DNA from: Pyxidicoccus caerfyrddinensis
Lineage (GTDB): Bacteria; Myxococcota; Myxococcia; Myxococcales; Myxococcaceae
NCBI RefSeq assembly: GCF_010894405.1
Contig: NZ_JAAIYA010000030.1
Coordinates: 62,001 to 126,000, forward strand
Length of the DNA: 64,000 nucleotides
Direction: 5' to 3'
In this document: piece after piece, positions 17,320 to 25,566 of the stretch
Numbering within the stretch: the first letter of the stretch is position 1
How the letters are laid out: each line of letters starts with the position of its first letter
The notes under the pieces: model-generated
What the model saw: only the letters and a program-made list of their open reading frames with translations
Databases searched by the model: none
What the model was told of the DNA's origin: nothing
Made by a program: the position numbers and the translations under genes

Positions 17320-18243
17320 ATGTGCCGTTGCCGTGCACCCCTCCTCGTTTCGATGATTGCCGTTGTCCTGCTCACCGGCTGCGCCACGACCTCGGGCGCG
17401 AGCGCGGCGTCCGCGCCCCAGCCCTTCCACGTGGAGCGCTCCGGGAAGGGCCGCCCGCTCGTCTTCATCCCCGGCCTCGCCTCGTCCGGTGAGGTCTGGA
17501 ACGAGACGGTGGCGCACCTGCAGGGCAAGTACGACTGCCACGTCCTCACCCTCGCCGGCTTCGCGGGCCAGCCCGCCATCCCCGCGCCCTTCTTCGCCAC
17601 CGAGCGCCGCGCGCTCGCGGACTACCTGCGCGCGCAGGGGCTGGAGAAGCCCATCCTCGTCGGCCACAGCCTCGGCGGCGTGCTCGCGCTCGCGGTGGCC
17701 GCGGACGTGCCGGAGCTGGTGGGCGGCGTCTTCATCGTCGACAGCCTCCCCTTCCTCCCCGCCTCCATGGACCCGAGCGCCACGGCCGACAGCGTGCGCC
17801 CGCGCGCCGAGGAGATGCGCACCCTGATGCGCATGCAGACGGTGGAGCAGCGCAGCATGCAGTCGCGCATGGCCCTGCGGAACTTCATCTCCGACGATAA
17901 GAAGGTGGACGTCGCCGCGCGCTGGGGCGCCGACTCGGACGCCGAGACTGTCACGCAGGCGTTCTACGAATTGAGCACCACCGACCTGCGCCCCGAGCTG
18001 CCGCGCATCACCGCCCCCACCGTGGTGCTCGGCTCGTGGGTGGCGCTGAAGGGCCGTGTCCCGCGCGAGGCCGTGGAGGCCGTCTACCAGAGCCAGTACG
18101 CGAAGCTCCCCGCCCACCGCGTCGTCCTGAGCGATACGGCCCGGCACTTCATCATGTGGGACGACCCGGAGGGCTTCTTCCGCGAGCTCGACAGCTTCCT
18201 CGGCGCCCACGCGTCCGTGGCCCAGGTGGAGCCTCACCACTGA
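17320..18243 (+). CDS. Alpha/beta-hydrolase lipoprotein
   Basis: About 307 residues from the ATG at 17320 (GGGAG 6 nt upstream), giving a signal peptide with lipobox LLTGC. The alpha/beta-hydrolase core has the oxyanion region VFIPGLASSG, the nucleophile elbow GHSLGG (Ser near 130) and a late SDTARHFIMWDDP with the likely catalytic His. The acid is probably in IVDSLP. Substrate unknown; it should act in the periplasm or at the outer membrane. It lies 34 nt upstream of the LytS-like kinase, on the same strand. Confidence 0.9.
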   Translation: MCRCRAPLLVSMIAVVLLTGCATTSGASAASAPQPFHVERSGKGRPLVFIPGLASSGEVWNETVAHLQGKYDCHVLTLAGFAGQPAIPAPFFATERRALADYLRAQGLEKPILVGHSLGGVLALAVAADVPELVGGVFIVDSLPFLPASMDPSATADSVRPRAEEMRTLMRMQTVEQRSMQSRMALRNFISDDKKVDVAARWGADSDAETVTQAFYELSTTDLRPELPRITAPTVVLGSWVALKGRVPREAVEAVYQSQYAKLPAHRVVLSDTARHFIMWDDPEGFFRELDSFLGAHASVAQVEPHH

Positions 18244-18277
18244 GTGTGATGGACTCCCCTCTTCCCGGAGCTTCTCG

Positions 18278-19315
18278 ATGACGTCCTCGCGCGCCAGGGT
18301 CTACGTCGCATGCCAGCTCGGTGGCTGGGGCCTCTACGCCCTCGTCAACAGCGTGCTGGCCTGGCGCGCCCCCATCGCTCCCCTCGGGTGGTGGCTGTTC
18401 TCCCTCTCGGGCGCCGTGCTCACCCACGTGGCACGCTCGCGGCTCCCTCTGCGCGAGTGGGCGTCGCTGCCCCTGCCCAATCTGAGCGTGCGCGTGCTGG
18501 CCACGGCGCTGGGGCTCGGGCTGGTGCAGGACCTGGTGGCCTTCGTGCTGGGCGTGTTCGTGCTGCACCTGTACACGCTGGAGGAGGCCTCGCTGTTCGG
18601 CTTCATCAGCAGCACCATCATCTGGACGCTGATGATGCTGATGTGGCTGGTGCTCTACTTCGCCATCCACGCCGTGCAACGCGCGCGGCGGGCGGAGCTG
18701 GAGCGCTGGAAGCTGGAGGCCGCCGCCCAGGCCGCGGAGCTGCGCTTCCTCAAGGCGCAGCTCCAGCCGCACTTCCTCTTCAACTGCCTCAACAGCGTGC
18801 GCGCCCTCATCTCCGAGGACCCCGCCCGCGCGCAGGAGGTCGTCACCCGTCTGTCCGCGCTGCTGCGCTATGCCCTCGCCGCCCGGGGGCCGGAGACGGT
18901 GCCCCTGGAGCGCGAGCTTCAAGTCGTGCGCGACTACCTGGGCCTCGAAGGCGTGCGCCTGGAGTCGCGCCTGCGCGTGCGCGAGGACGTGGAGCCCGCC
19001 GCGCTCGGCGTCCCCGTGCCCGCGATGCTCGTGCAGACGCTGGTGGAGAACGCCATCAAGCACGGTGTGGGCCTGACACCCGAGGGCGGTGAGGTGGCCG
19101 TCTCCGCCTACGTGCGCGACGGCGCGCTACTGCTCGAAGTCGCCAACACCGCCACGCCCCCTTCCACCACTTCGCGTCCGGAGAGCAGCGGCGTGGGCCT
19201 CCGCAACGCCAGCGAGCGGCTGCGCCTCCTGTGCGGCGCGGGTGCCTCGCTCCACCTCGACCAGACGCAGGCGGCCCTCACCACCGCGCGCGTCCGCATC
19301 CCCCTTTCCGCATGA
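18278..19315 (+). CDS. LytS-family sensor histidine kinase
   Basis: A 345-residue membrane kinase. Four hydrophobic segments occupy roughly residues 10-130. A coiled linker leads to the His_kinase domain with the phosphorylated His165 in LQPHFLFNCLNS, then an HATPase_c domain with QTLVENAIKHG and GVGLRNASERL. This matches the LytS/YehU class (HK8 type), which pairs with LytTR regulators. The 3' end overlaps the regulator gene by 4 nt, so the two form one operon and very probably one signalling pair. Confidence 0.93.
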   Translation: MTSSRARVYVACQLGGWGLYALVNSVLAWRAPIAPLGWWLFSLSGAVLTHVARSRLPLREWASLPLPNLSVRVLATALGLGLVQDLVAFVLGVFVLHLYTLEEASLFGFISSTIIWTLMMLMWLVLYFAIHAVQRARRAELERWKLEAAAQAAELRFLKAQLQPHFLFNCLNSVRALISEDPARAQEVVTRLSALLRYALAARGPETVPLERELQVVRDYLGLEGVRLESRLRVREDVEPAALGVPVPAMLVQTLVENAIKHGVGLTPEGGEVAVSAYVRDGALLLEVANTATPPSTTSRPESSGVGLRNASERLRLLCGAGASLHLDQTQAALTTARVRIPLSA

Positions 19316-20034
19316 GAGTCCTCATCGCCGACGACGAGCGCCTGGCCCGCACGGAGTTGCGCCGCCTGCTGACCGCCTTCCCCGACGTGGAGGTGGTGGG
19401 CGAAGCCGCGCACGTGGAGGAGACCTGCCGACAGGTGGAGGCGCTGTCCCCGGACCTGCTGCTGCTCGACATCCAGATGCCCGGTGGGACGGGCTTCGAC
19501 GTGCTGGCCCGCCTGGAGGAGCCGCCGGACGTCGTGTTCACCACCGCATTCGATGAGCACGCCGTGCGCGCCTTCCAGGTGAACGCGCTCGACTACCTCC
19601 TCAAGCCCATTGAGTCCGCGCGGCTCGCCGAGGCACTGGAGCGCGTGCGCCAGCGCGGCCACGGGGCCCACGCGCCCGCACCTTCGCAGCCGGCACCGGG
19701 CACTCCGCTGGAGCGCGTGTTCGTCCGGGACGGAGAGCGCTGCTGGCTGGTGCAGCTGTCGCAGGTGCCGCTCATCGCCTCCGAGGGCAACTACGCGCGG
19801 CTCGTGCTCGAAGGGGCGCAGCCCCTGCTGCTGCGCTCGCTGAGCTACCTGGAGGAGCGGCTGGACCCGGCGCGCTTCTTTCGCGCGAGCCGCCAGCACC
19901 TCATCAACCTGGACTTCGTCGAAGCACTGGAGCCCGGCCCGGGCGGCACGCTGGTGGTGCGCCTGCGCGGCGGCCGCGAGGTGGAGATGTCGCGGCGCCA
20001 GTCGCAGCGCTTCCGCGAGCGGATGACGCTCTGA
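19312..20034 (+). CDS. LytTR-family response regulator
   Basis: A 240-residue DNA-binding regulator. The receiver (1-115) has the acidic pair ADDE, phospho-acceptor Asp in LLLLDIQMP, and Lys in YLLKP. The linker is Pro/Ala-rich. The LytTR DNA-binding domain (about 140-240) carries the typical pattern VQLSQVPLIASEGNYARL, FFRASRQHLINLDFV and the closing RRQSQRFRERM. The ATG overlaps the kinase stop codon (ATGA). It is the likely output of the LytS-like kinase; its targets are not visible here. Confidence 0.95.
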   Translation: MRVLIADDERLARTELRRLLTAFPDVEVVGEAAHVEETCRQVEALSPDLLLLDIQMPGGTGFDVLARLEEPPDVVFTTAFDEHAVRAFQVNALDYLLKPIESARLAEALERVRQRGHGAHAPAPSQPAPGTPLERVFVRDGERCWLVQLSQVPLIASEGNYARLVLEGAQPLLLRSLSYLEERLDPARFFRASRQHLINLDFVEALEPGPGGTLVVRLRGGREVEMSRRQSQRFRERMTL

Positions 20035-20049
20035 AGCCCGGCGCTCGCG

Positions 20050-20439
20050 TCAGTTGTTGCCCAGCTTGGGCGCCTTGCCAGAGGTGAGCACCGCGTCCAC
20101 CGCGGCCACCGAGCCACGGCGGCGCTTCAGCTGGCGCCCCTTCTCTTCCATCTTCTCGTAGTGCTTCATCAGCCCCGCGAGGTGCGCGTTCGCCGCCTGG
20201 CAGTGCACCTCCGTCACCTGCTGGTGACGGCGGCCCAGCTCCTCCCACGTCTGGAGCATGGCCTGGTTGCCCAGGAGCCGCTCCTCGACGGAGTCGAGCA
20301 CGATGTCCATCTCCTGCTCTTCTGCTTCCAGCGAGGCCAGGCGCGCCTCGGCCTCGGGAGGGGGCGACATGCAGCCCGTCGACAGCGAGAGTCCCACAGA
20401 CGCCACGGCCAGCCCGAGCCACTTCCGCCGAATCCCCAC
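20050..20439 (-). CDS. Small coiled-coil lipoprotein
   Basis: 129 residues from the GTG at 20439, with GGGAGG 4 nt upstream; the frame is open to 20478. A lipoprotein signal ends at STGC. The mature part is helical and charged, with a heptad-like pattern (ARLASLEAEEQEMDIVLDSV and HYEKMEEKGRQLKRRRG), so a coiled coil is likely. It lies downstream of kdsC on the same strand, 140 nt away. Function unknown. Confidence 0.75.
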   Translation of the reverse strand: MGIRRKWLGLAVASVGLSLSTGCMSPPPEAEARLASLEAEEQEMDIVLDSVEERLLGNQAMLQTWEELGRRHQQVTEVHCQAANAHLAGLMKHYEKMEEKGRQLKRRRGSVAAVDAVLTSGKAPKLGNN

Positions 20440-20579
20440 GTCGCCTCCCAAGTGTCTCGCGCGGTCCACCGGCCTCATGCGCGAGACCCAAACTAGGGAG
20501 GCACCCCCGGAGCGACAACCCGGGCAGGCACCCCGGGCGACCGTTTTTTCAGCAGGCGACGCTTCTCAGCCGCCGATTC

Positions 20580-21089
20580 TCAGGGTGCCTGACGGTGGCG
20601 GAGGATGAACTCGCACACCTCGCGGGCCGCGCCGAAGCCCGCGGGCTTCTGGGCCACATAGTGCACCTGTGAACGCACCTCGTCGGGGGCTTCCGGCGGC
20701 ACGGCGGAGAAGCCCACCGCCTTGAGGAGCGGCAGGTCCACCACCTCGTCGCCCATGTAGCCACACCGGTCCGCGGAGACCTTCAGCAGCTCCAGCAGCT
20801 TCTCGAAGTGGGCCACCTTGTCCTGACTACCGAAGTGCACGTGTTTCAGACCCAACGACTGCATGCGCATCTGCGCGGAGAGGCTGTCGCCGCCGGAGAT
20901 GACGGCGACCTCGAGCCCGGCCTCCTGCAGGCGCTTGATGCCCATGCCGTCGCGCACGCTGTACATCTGCGTCCACCCGGAGTTGGGCACCCAGAAGATG
21001 CGGCCGTCGGTGAGTGTCCCGTCGATGTCGAAAATCATCACCGACAGGCGGCTCACCCGCGACTTGAGCGAATCCAGGTCCTGGTTCAT
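20580..21089 (-). CDS. kdsC: 3-deoxy-D-manno-octulosonate 8-phosphate phosphatase (KdsC-like HAD)
   Basis: A 169-residue cap-less HAD phosphatase (C0 class). Motif I is FDIDGTLTDG (nucleophile Asp), motif II is VISGGDS, the lysine is in SQDKV, and motif IV is MGDEVVDLPLL. Length and motifs match KdsC, which removes phosphate from KDO-8-P in lipopolysaccharide core synthesis. Motif II reads ISGG rather than the usual ISGR. Other KDO genes are not adjacent; the partner upstream is a hypothetical protein, 8 nt away. A related KDN-9-phosphatase role cannot be excluded. Confidence 0.9.
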   Translation of the reverse strand: MNQDLDSLKSRVSRLSVMIFDIDGTLTDGRIFWVPNSGWTQMYSVRDGMGIKRLQEAGLEVAVISGGDSLSAQMRMQSLGLKHVHFGSQDKVAHFEKLLELLKVSADRCGYMGDEVVDLPLLKAVGFSAVPPEAPDEVRSQVHYVAQKPAGFGAAREVCEFILRHRQAP

Positions 21090-21097
21090 TCAGGCGC

Positions 21098-22264
21098 CTA
21101 CTTCGGAACGGCCTTGAGCGAGGCCTTGCCGTCCTTGATGACGACCTTGAACTCCACGGCCTTGGCGTTGTGCTGCTTGAGCAGCTCCGGCACCTGCTTG
21201 CGCAGCGTGGCCGCCACCGACTCGTAGGACAGCTTGGAGGTGTCCTCCTGGCAGCGGCGCTTCGCGGTGACGTACGCGTCGTACACGGCCCGCAGCTTGT
21301 CGTCGGACATGCCGCCGGAGCCACCCGCCGCGGGAGGCCGGGGCGCTGGGGTGGCCGCCGAGGGGCCCGTCGGCGTCCGCGCGGTCGCCGCACCCGGCGC
21401 CGTGGGAGCACGCGCGGGCGGCACCGCCGGAGCCCCGGGATTCGTGGGCGCCTTCGCGGCCATGCCCGGAGGCGCCGCCGGGGTGCCTCGCGCGGGAGTC
21501 CCCGCCAGGGGCGACGTCACCGTGGGCAGGCCGCGCGGAGGCGTGCCCGCCACCGGCGCCACCGAGGGCACCGCCGGAGCCACCGCGGGCGTGCCCTTGA
21601 AGGGCGTGCCACCAGCGGCCGGAGTGATGGGCGGCACGGCGGACAGCGGCGCCACCGCCGGGGTGCCGCGCGCGGACGGCGTGAGCGGTGCGACGCCCGG
21701 GGCCACGGCGGGAGTGCCCCGTACAGGCGTGCCGCCCGGAGCCGGAGTCGCGGCGCCGGCCAGCGGCGGCTCGTTGGCGGGACGGGGGTGGAGGATTTCC
21801 TCCACCTCCTCGAACTCCATGTCGGTGATGTCCTCCGGCAATTCCACCACGCCCTTCTGGGCGTCCTTGCCGGGGGAGGCCTGGCGCTTCTCCGCGCGGC
21901 GGCGGGCCTTGAAGAGGTCCCGCTTGTACGTGCCGGCCTCAATCTCCTGCAGCGTGCGCAGCCACAGCCGCTCGTAGGTGAGGTACTTGCCGTGGATGCT
22001 CGCCACGCGGAACTTCGCGGCGGTGCTGCGGATGAAGGTGCCCTTGAGGCGCAGGAAGCGCTTCTTCAGGTCCGCGTGCGCGTTGGTGGGCGGGTGGCGC
22101 TCGTTGCCCAGGAAGTACTGCTCGTAGAGGTTGCGCAGGGAGGCCACTTCCGCCTCCAGCGCCTCGCACTCCTGGAGCACGTTCTCGCTGGAGCTGGAGT
22201 CCGCCGCGCCCTGCTTGCTGGGGGTGTTCCTGGCGGCGGCCGGTCGGTTATCGGGAGGCGGCAT
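21098..22264 (-). CDS. Conserved myxobacterial protein with Pro/Ala/Gly/Thr-rich linker
   Basis: 388 residues in three parts. The first is a helical N-terminal domain (about 25-130) with ECEALEAEVASLRNLYEQYF and KFRVASIHGKYLTYERLW. The second is a long low-complexity linker (about 165-310) built from GTPAVAP-like units. The third is a C-terminal helical domain (about 315-388) with MSDDKLRAVYDAYVTAKRRC. There is no signal peptide, so it is probably cytoplasmic. Two ordered domains joined by a flexible linker suggest a scaffold or RNA/protein-binding role, but I do not recognise the family. It is followed 8 nt later by kdsC. Confidence 0.85.
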   Translation of the reverse strand: MPPPDNRPAAARNTPSKQGAADSSSSENVLQECEALEAEVASLRNLYEQYFLGNERHPPTNAHADLKKRFLRLKGTFIRSTAAKFRVASIHGKYLTYERLWLRTLQEIEAGTYKRDLFKARRRAEKRQASPGKDAQKGVVELPEDITDMEFEEVEEILHPRPANEPPLAGAATPAPGGTPVRGTPAVAPGVAPLTPSARGTPAVAPLSAVPPITPAAGGTPFKGTPAVAPAVPSVAPVAGTPPRGLPTVTSPLAGTPARGTPAAPPGMAAKAPTNPGAPAVPPARAPTAPGAATARTPTGPSAATPAPRPPAAGGSGGMSDDKLRAVYDAYVTAKRRCQEDTSKLSYESVAATLRKQVPELLKQHNAKAVEFKVVIKDGKASLKAVPK

Positions 22265-22305
22265 GACTCTCTAGAGTGTCCCCAAGTGGCGCTCGCGGAT
22301 CAACC

Positions 22306-23613
22306 TCACGCGGCCGAAGGTGTCGGCCCCAGGCCGCCCGCCGCCTCGCCCACCTTGCCGCGCCCGTGGCGCGCCAGCAGCACCGCGCCGAAGCCGAACA
22401 TGCACAGCGAGATGAACTGGCTGGTGGAGATGTTGTACCAGGCCTCCAGCGGTACCACGTTCGCCAGCCCGTGCGCGCCCGTGGACTCCAGCAGGCCGTG
22501 CAGCGTGCCGCGCTCCACATCACCACGGAACAATTCCACCGTGCTGCGCAGCACCGCGTACGCCATCAGCCACAGCGCCAGGATGTGCCCGTGGAAGCGG
22601 CGGAAGCGCCGCGCGTACATGAGCCCCACGAAGAGGACGAGCTGGCCCACGGACTCGAAGAGCTGGGTGGGATAGACGCCCAGGGTGTGGCCGTGCTGCG
22701 CCACCCAGTCGGCCATGCGCACCGCGCCGGGCGCCGCCTGGTGGAGGATTTCCCCTGTCGCCTCCACGACGTAGCGCACGTCGTCCACCTGCGACGAGTA
22801 CGCCAGGCTGGACGTCCCGCTGAGCTGGCCGAAGAGGTCCTGCGCCATGCCGCCACCGGGGAAGTGCACCGCGGTGGACGCCGTCGCGGGCGCCACGTCA
22901 CCCCAGCAGCAGCCGGCGCTGAAGCAGCCCAGCCGGCCCAGGCACTGGCCCAGCGACACGGTGGGGATGCACACGTCCGCCAGCCGCAGGAAGTCCATGC
23001 CGTTGGCGCGCGCGAAGAACCAGCACGCCACCGACGCGCCAATGAGGCCGCCGTAGAAGACGAGGCCGCCGCCCAGCGAGAGCACCTGCGTCCAGTCCTT
23101 CGCGTAGTCCTGCCAGTTCACGAGCACGAAGAGCAGCCGGCTGCCGCCGATGCCGCCCACCAGCGCCCAGAAGGCCATGTCCATCACCTGCTCGCGCCGC
23201 TTCGGGCCCTCCACGTCCACCCACGAGCCGTCGACGAGCTGCACCTTGCTCCACTCGTCCTGCGCCAGGCGCCCCGCCACCGACACCGCGGCGATGAAGC
23301 CGCCCGCCAGCAGCACGCCGTAGGTGTGCAGGGGAATGCCCTCGCCCTTCGCGCCCGGGAAGGCGCCCGCCGGCAGCGCGTACTTCAGGCCGTACCACGC
23401 CAGCACCGCGCCGATGCCGCCGAAGGCCGCCGCACGCAGGAGCCGGTCCATGGACGTGGCCGGCGCGCGCGTCTTCGTCTTCTCGTCGAGCGGGCCCACC
23501 GCGCCGCGCCAGCCGTTGAAGGCGATGTACGCCACCGTCCCCGCTGCGACCGCGTACAGCAGCAGCTGCGTCCAGAGGGCGGTGAAGGTGAAGCGGAAGA
23601 GGACGGGAAGCAT
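22306..23613 (-). CDS. lgt: Prolipoprotein diacylglyceryl transferase
   Basis: An integral inner-membrane enzyme that moves diacylglycerol from phosphatidylglycerol to the lipobox cysteine, the first step of lipoprotein maturation. Recognised blocks are HTYGVLLAGGFIAA, GGIGGSRLLFVLVNW, GGGLVFYGGLIGA with the Lgt-signature neighbourhood SLGQCLGRLGCFSAGCCWG, and YPTQLFES. At 435 residues it is longer than typical Lgt (about 260-300). The extra length lies in the N-terminal 95 residues, which carry two additional hydrophobic segments, and in a loop after GRLGCF. It sits 122 nt downstream of the tandem lspA genes. Confidence 0.95.
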   Translation of the reverse strand: MLPVLFRFTFTALWTQLLLYAVAAGTVAYIAFNGWRGAVGPLDEKTKTRAPATSMDRLLRAAAFGGIGAVLAWYGLKYALPAGAFPGAKGEGIPLHTYGVLLAGGFIAAVSVAGRLAQDEWSKVQLVDGSWVDVEGPKRREQVMDMAFWALVGGIGGSRLLFVLVNWQDYAKDWTQVLSLGGGLVFYGGLIGASVACWFFARANGMDFLRLADVCIPTVSLGQCLGRLGCFSAGCCWGDVAPATASTAVHFPGGGMAQDLFGQLSGTSSLAYSSQVDDVRYVVEATGEILHQAAPGAVRMADWVAQHGHTLGVYPTQLFESVGQLVLFVGLMYARRFRRFHGHILALWLMAYAVLRSTVELFRGDVERGTLHGLLESTGAHGLANVVPLEAWYNISTSQFISLCMFGFGAVLLARHGRGKVGEAAGGLGPTPSAA

Positions 23614-23735
23614 GGAGACCTGCCGGGGGAGGCGGGAGGGGCGTGAGCCGCGCGAAGGCTACCCTCCTCCGCCGGCGGGGCAAGGCGTGGGAGCGCGCCG
23701 GCGCCTGGCCGGCTGCTCGGTCTGCGGGCGGGTGC

Positions 23736-24356
23736 TTAGGCCTTGGCCTTCGCGTTGGGGGCGGCGGGGGCCGGCTTCTCCTTCCGGACGAAGGCATCCA
23801 CCAGCAGCATGCCCACGCCGATGCAGATGGCCGAGTCCGCAATGTTGAAGGACGGCCACGTCGCCTTGTCGAACCAGTGCGCCTCGAGGAAGTCGATGAC
23901 GAAGGCGCGCGCGAGCCGGTCGATGTAGTTGCCCAGCGCGCCGCCGAGCACCAGCGGCAGGCCCCACAGCGCCCACCGCTCCTCGGGCGCCGTGCCGGAC
24001 AGCTTCCGGAAGTAGTAGGTGATGAGCAGCACCGCGCCCAGGCTCACCACGTGGAAGAGGGGGCCGCGCGTCGAGGGCGGCAGGCTGCGGAACAGGCCCC
24101 ACGCCGCGCCCGGGTTCTCCGCGTAGCGGATGCGGAAGAAGTTCTCCGCCACCTCGATGTGGCGCTTCGGGCGGTAGTGCAGCCCGTCGAAGCCCTGCGG
24201 CGGCGGGGACGAGTACATCGCCCCCAGGCGCTCACCAAGGCTCTCCTTCCCATCCATCTGGGTGGTCAGGTCGCGGACGACGAGGTACTTCGTCCACTGG
24301 TCCAGGACGATGACGCCGAGGGTGACGGCGAGGAGGATGACGTATTTGCGCGGCAC
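23736..24356 (-). CDS. lspA: Signal peptidase II (LspA), copy 1
   Basis: A 206-residue aspartyl protease that removes lipoprotein signal peptides after Lgt. It has four membrane segments. The catalytic Asp pair is visible in GNYIDR and FNIADSAI, and the conserved NPGAAWGLF block is present. Compared with the E. coli enzyme (about 164 residues) it has roughly 35 extra residues between the first membrane helix and the NPGAAWG block (about residues 32-70). It lies 33 nt downstream of a paralogue on the same strand and upstream of lgt, so the three may be one operon. Confidence 0.95.
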   Translation of the reverse strand: MPRKYVILLAVTLGVIVLDQWTKYLVVRDLTTQMDGKESLGERLGAMYSSPPPQGFDGLHYRPKRHIEVAENFFRIRYAENPGAAWGLFRSLPPSTRGPLFHVVSLGAVLLITYYFRKLSGTAPEERWALWGLPLVLGGALGNYIDRLARAFVIDFLEAHWFDKATWPSFNIADSAICIGVGMLLVDAFVRKEKPAPAAPNAKAKA

Positions 24357-24389
24357 GGACAGGGGCTTACACCACGAGCCCCCCGCCCG

Positions 24390-25016
24390 TCACGGATTGG
24401 GGCTCTCCGTCAGCGGCGCGGTGACGGGCTGCGGACGGCGCACCCGCAGCGAGTCCAGCAGCATGAAGGCCACGCCCACGCAGATGGCGGCGTCCGCCAC
24501 GTTGAAGGTGGGCCACCGCATGCCGGGCTGGTTGCGCCAGTGCCAGTCGATGAAGTCGATGACGTAGCCGCGAATCAGCCGGTCCACGAAGTTGCCCAGC
24601 GCGCCGCCGGTAATGAGCGCCAGGGCCACGCGCACCAGGCGCTGCTCCACCGCCGTGCGCCGGTACATGAGGAAGATGAACGCCAGCGCCGCCAGGCTCA
24701 CCACGTGGAAGAAGGCCTTGCGCACCCCGTCCGGCAGGTTGCCGAACAGGCCCCAGGCCGCGCCCGGGTTCTCCACGTAGCGGAAGTGCCAGTAGTCCTC
24801 GATGAAGCGGTGCGGCCTCGACACCCGGCGCGGGCCGTCCACCGGCGGCGGGTCGTTGTCCAGGTTGCGCTCGGCGAGGAAGCCCGTCACGCGTGCCAGC
24901 CCCTCCTGACCATCCAGCGCATTGGTCAGCCGGGACACGGCCAGGTACTTGGTCACCTGATCTGCTGCGAGCACGGTGACCGCCACGAGGATGAGAAGGC
25001 GGAGAGGGGCTTTCAT
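24390..25016 (-). CDS. lspA: Signal peptidase II (LspA), copy 2
   Basis: A 208-residue paralogue of the downstream lspA. It keeps both catalytic aspartates (GNFVDR and FNVADAAI) and the NPGAAWGLF block, and carries its own long insert after helix 1 with a different sequence (ERNLDNDPPPVDGPRRV region). The ATG at 25016 (MKAPLRLL) is preferred; another in-frame ATG 12 nt upstream is too close to the GAGGA sequence. Since LspA is the target of the myxobacterial antibiotic TA (myxovirescin), duplicated lspA genes in this group are of functional interest. Confidence 0.93.
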   Translation of the reverse strand: MKAPLRLLILVAVTVLAADQVTKYLAVSRLTNALDGQEGLARVTGFLAERNLDNDPPPVDGPRRVSRPHRFIEDYWHFRYVENPGAAWGLFGNLPDGVRKAFFHVVSLAALAFIFLMYRRTAVEQRLVRVALALITGGALGNFVDRLIRGYVIDFIDWHWRNQPGMRWPTFNVADAAICVGVAFMLLDSLRVRRPQPVTAPLTESPNP

Positions 25017-25136
25017 GATGCGTCCCATTCCTCTAACCCGCTCCACGGATTCCTGACAACCCGGAGAGCCCCCCGGCGGCAGCCGGCCCGCCTGCTCTGT
25101 CTCCCGGCCGGCACCGGTTTCGGGCATGGTGCCCGC

Positions 25137-25511
25137 ATGCCGCCTGTTGAGCCCGACGTGAATCCTCCTGCATCCGACATGCCCCCACCCACCGAGGCCG
25201 CCGCGAAGCCGGCGAAGCCCTCGCTGATGGCCCGCTTCAAGAACCTGCTGCTGGAGTACGGGCCGCTGGCGCTGCTGATGAACTACGTCATCTTCGGCCT
25301 GGTCATCGTAGGCTTCTACGCGGCCATCCAGCTCGGCTTCCAGGCGGAGAGCACGGGCGCGAAGGCCGGGAGCTGGGCGGCGGCCTATGCCGCGTCGCAG
25401 GTGGTGAAGCCGCTGCGGCTGGCCGCCGTGTTCATGCTGACGCCGCTCGTCGCCCGGATTCCTCCGGTGGCGCGGTTCATCGAGCGCAACAAGCACAAGT
25501 GGAGCTTCTGA
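25137..25511 (+). CDS. DUF1279-family membrane protein
   Basis: 124 residues. A Pro-rich N-terminus (1-30) precedes the DUF1279/FAM210-like core LLEYGPLALLMNYVIFGLV, with a membrane segment at about 40-65, and a second hydrophobic stretch near 90-110 (LAAVFMLTPLVARIPPVARF). The tail is basic. It stands alone on the plus strand between two minus-strand operons. The family function is not established in bacteria. Confidence 0.85.
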   Translation: MPPVEPDVNPPASDMPPPTEAAAKPAKPSLMARFKNLLLEYGPLALLMNYVIFGLVIVGFYAAIQLGFQAESTGAKAGSWAAAYAASQVVKPLRLAAVFMLTPLVARIPPVARFIERNKHKWSF

Positions 25512-25518
25512 AGGCCGG

Positions 25519-25546
25519 CGGCGGCACCGGGGAGCCCGGGCCGCCG
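25519..25546. terminator. Bidirectional hairpin between convergent genes
   Basis: The stem CGGCGGC-A-CCGGG pairs with CCCGGGCCGCCG around a GAG loop: 12 bp with one bulged A. It lies in the 55-nt gap between the DUF1279 gene and the convergent EEP lipoprotein gene. There is no T-run, so termination strength is uncertain. Confidence 0.45.
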
Positions 25547-25566
25547 CACATGCTTCGAGTCCCGCT

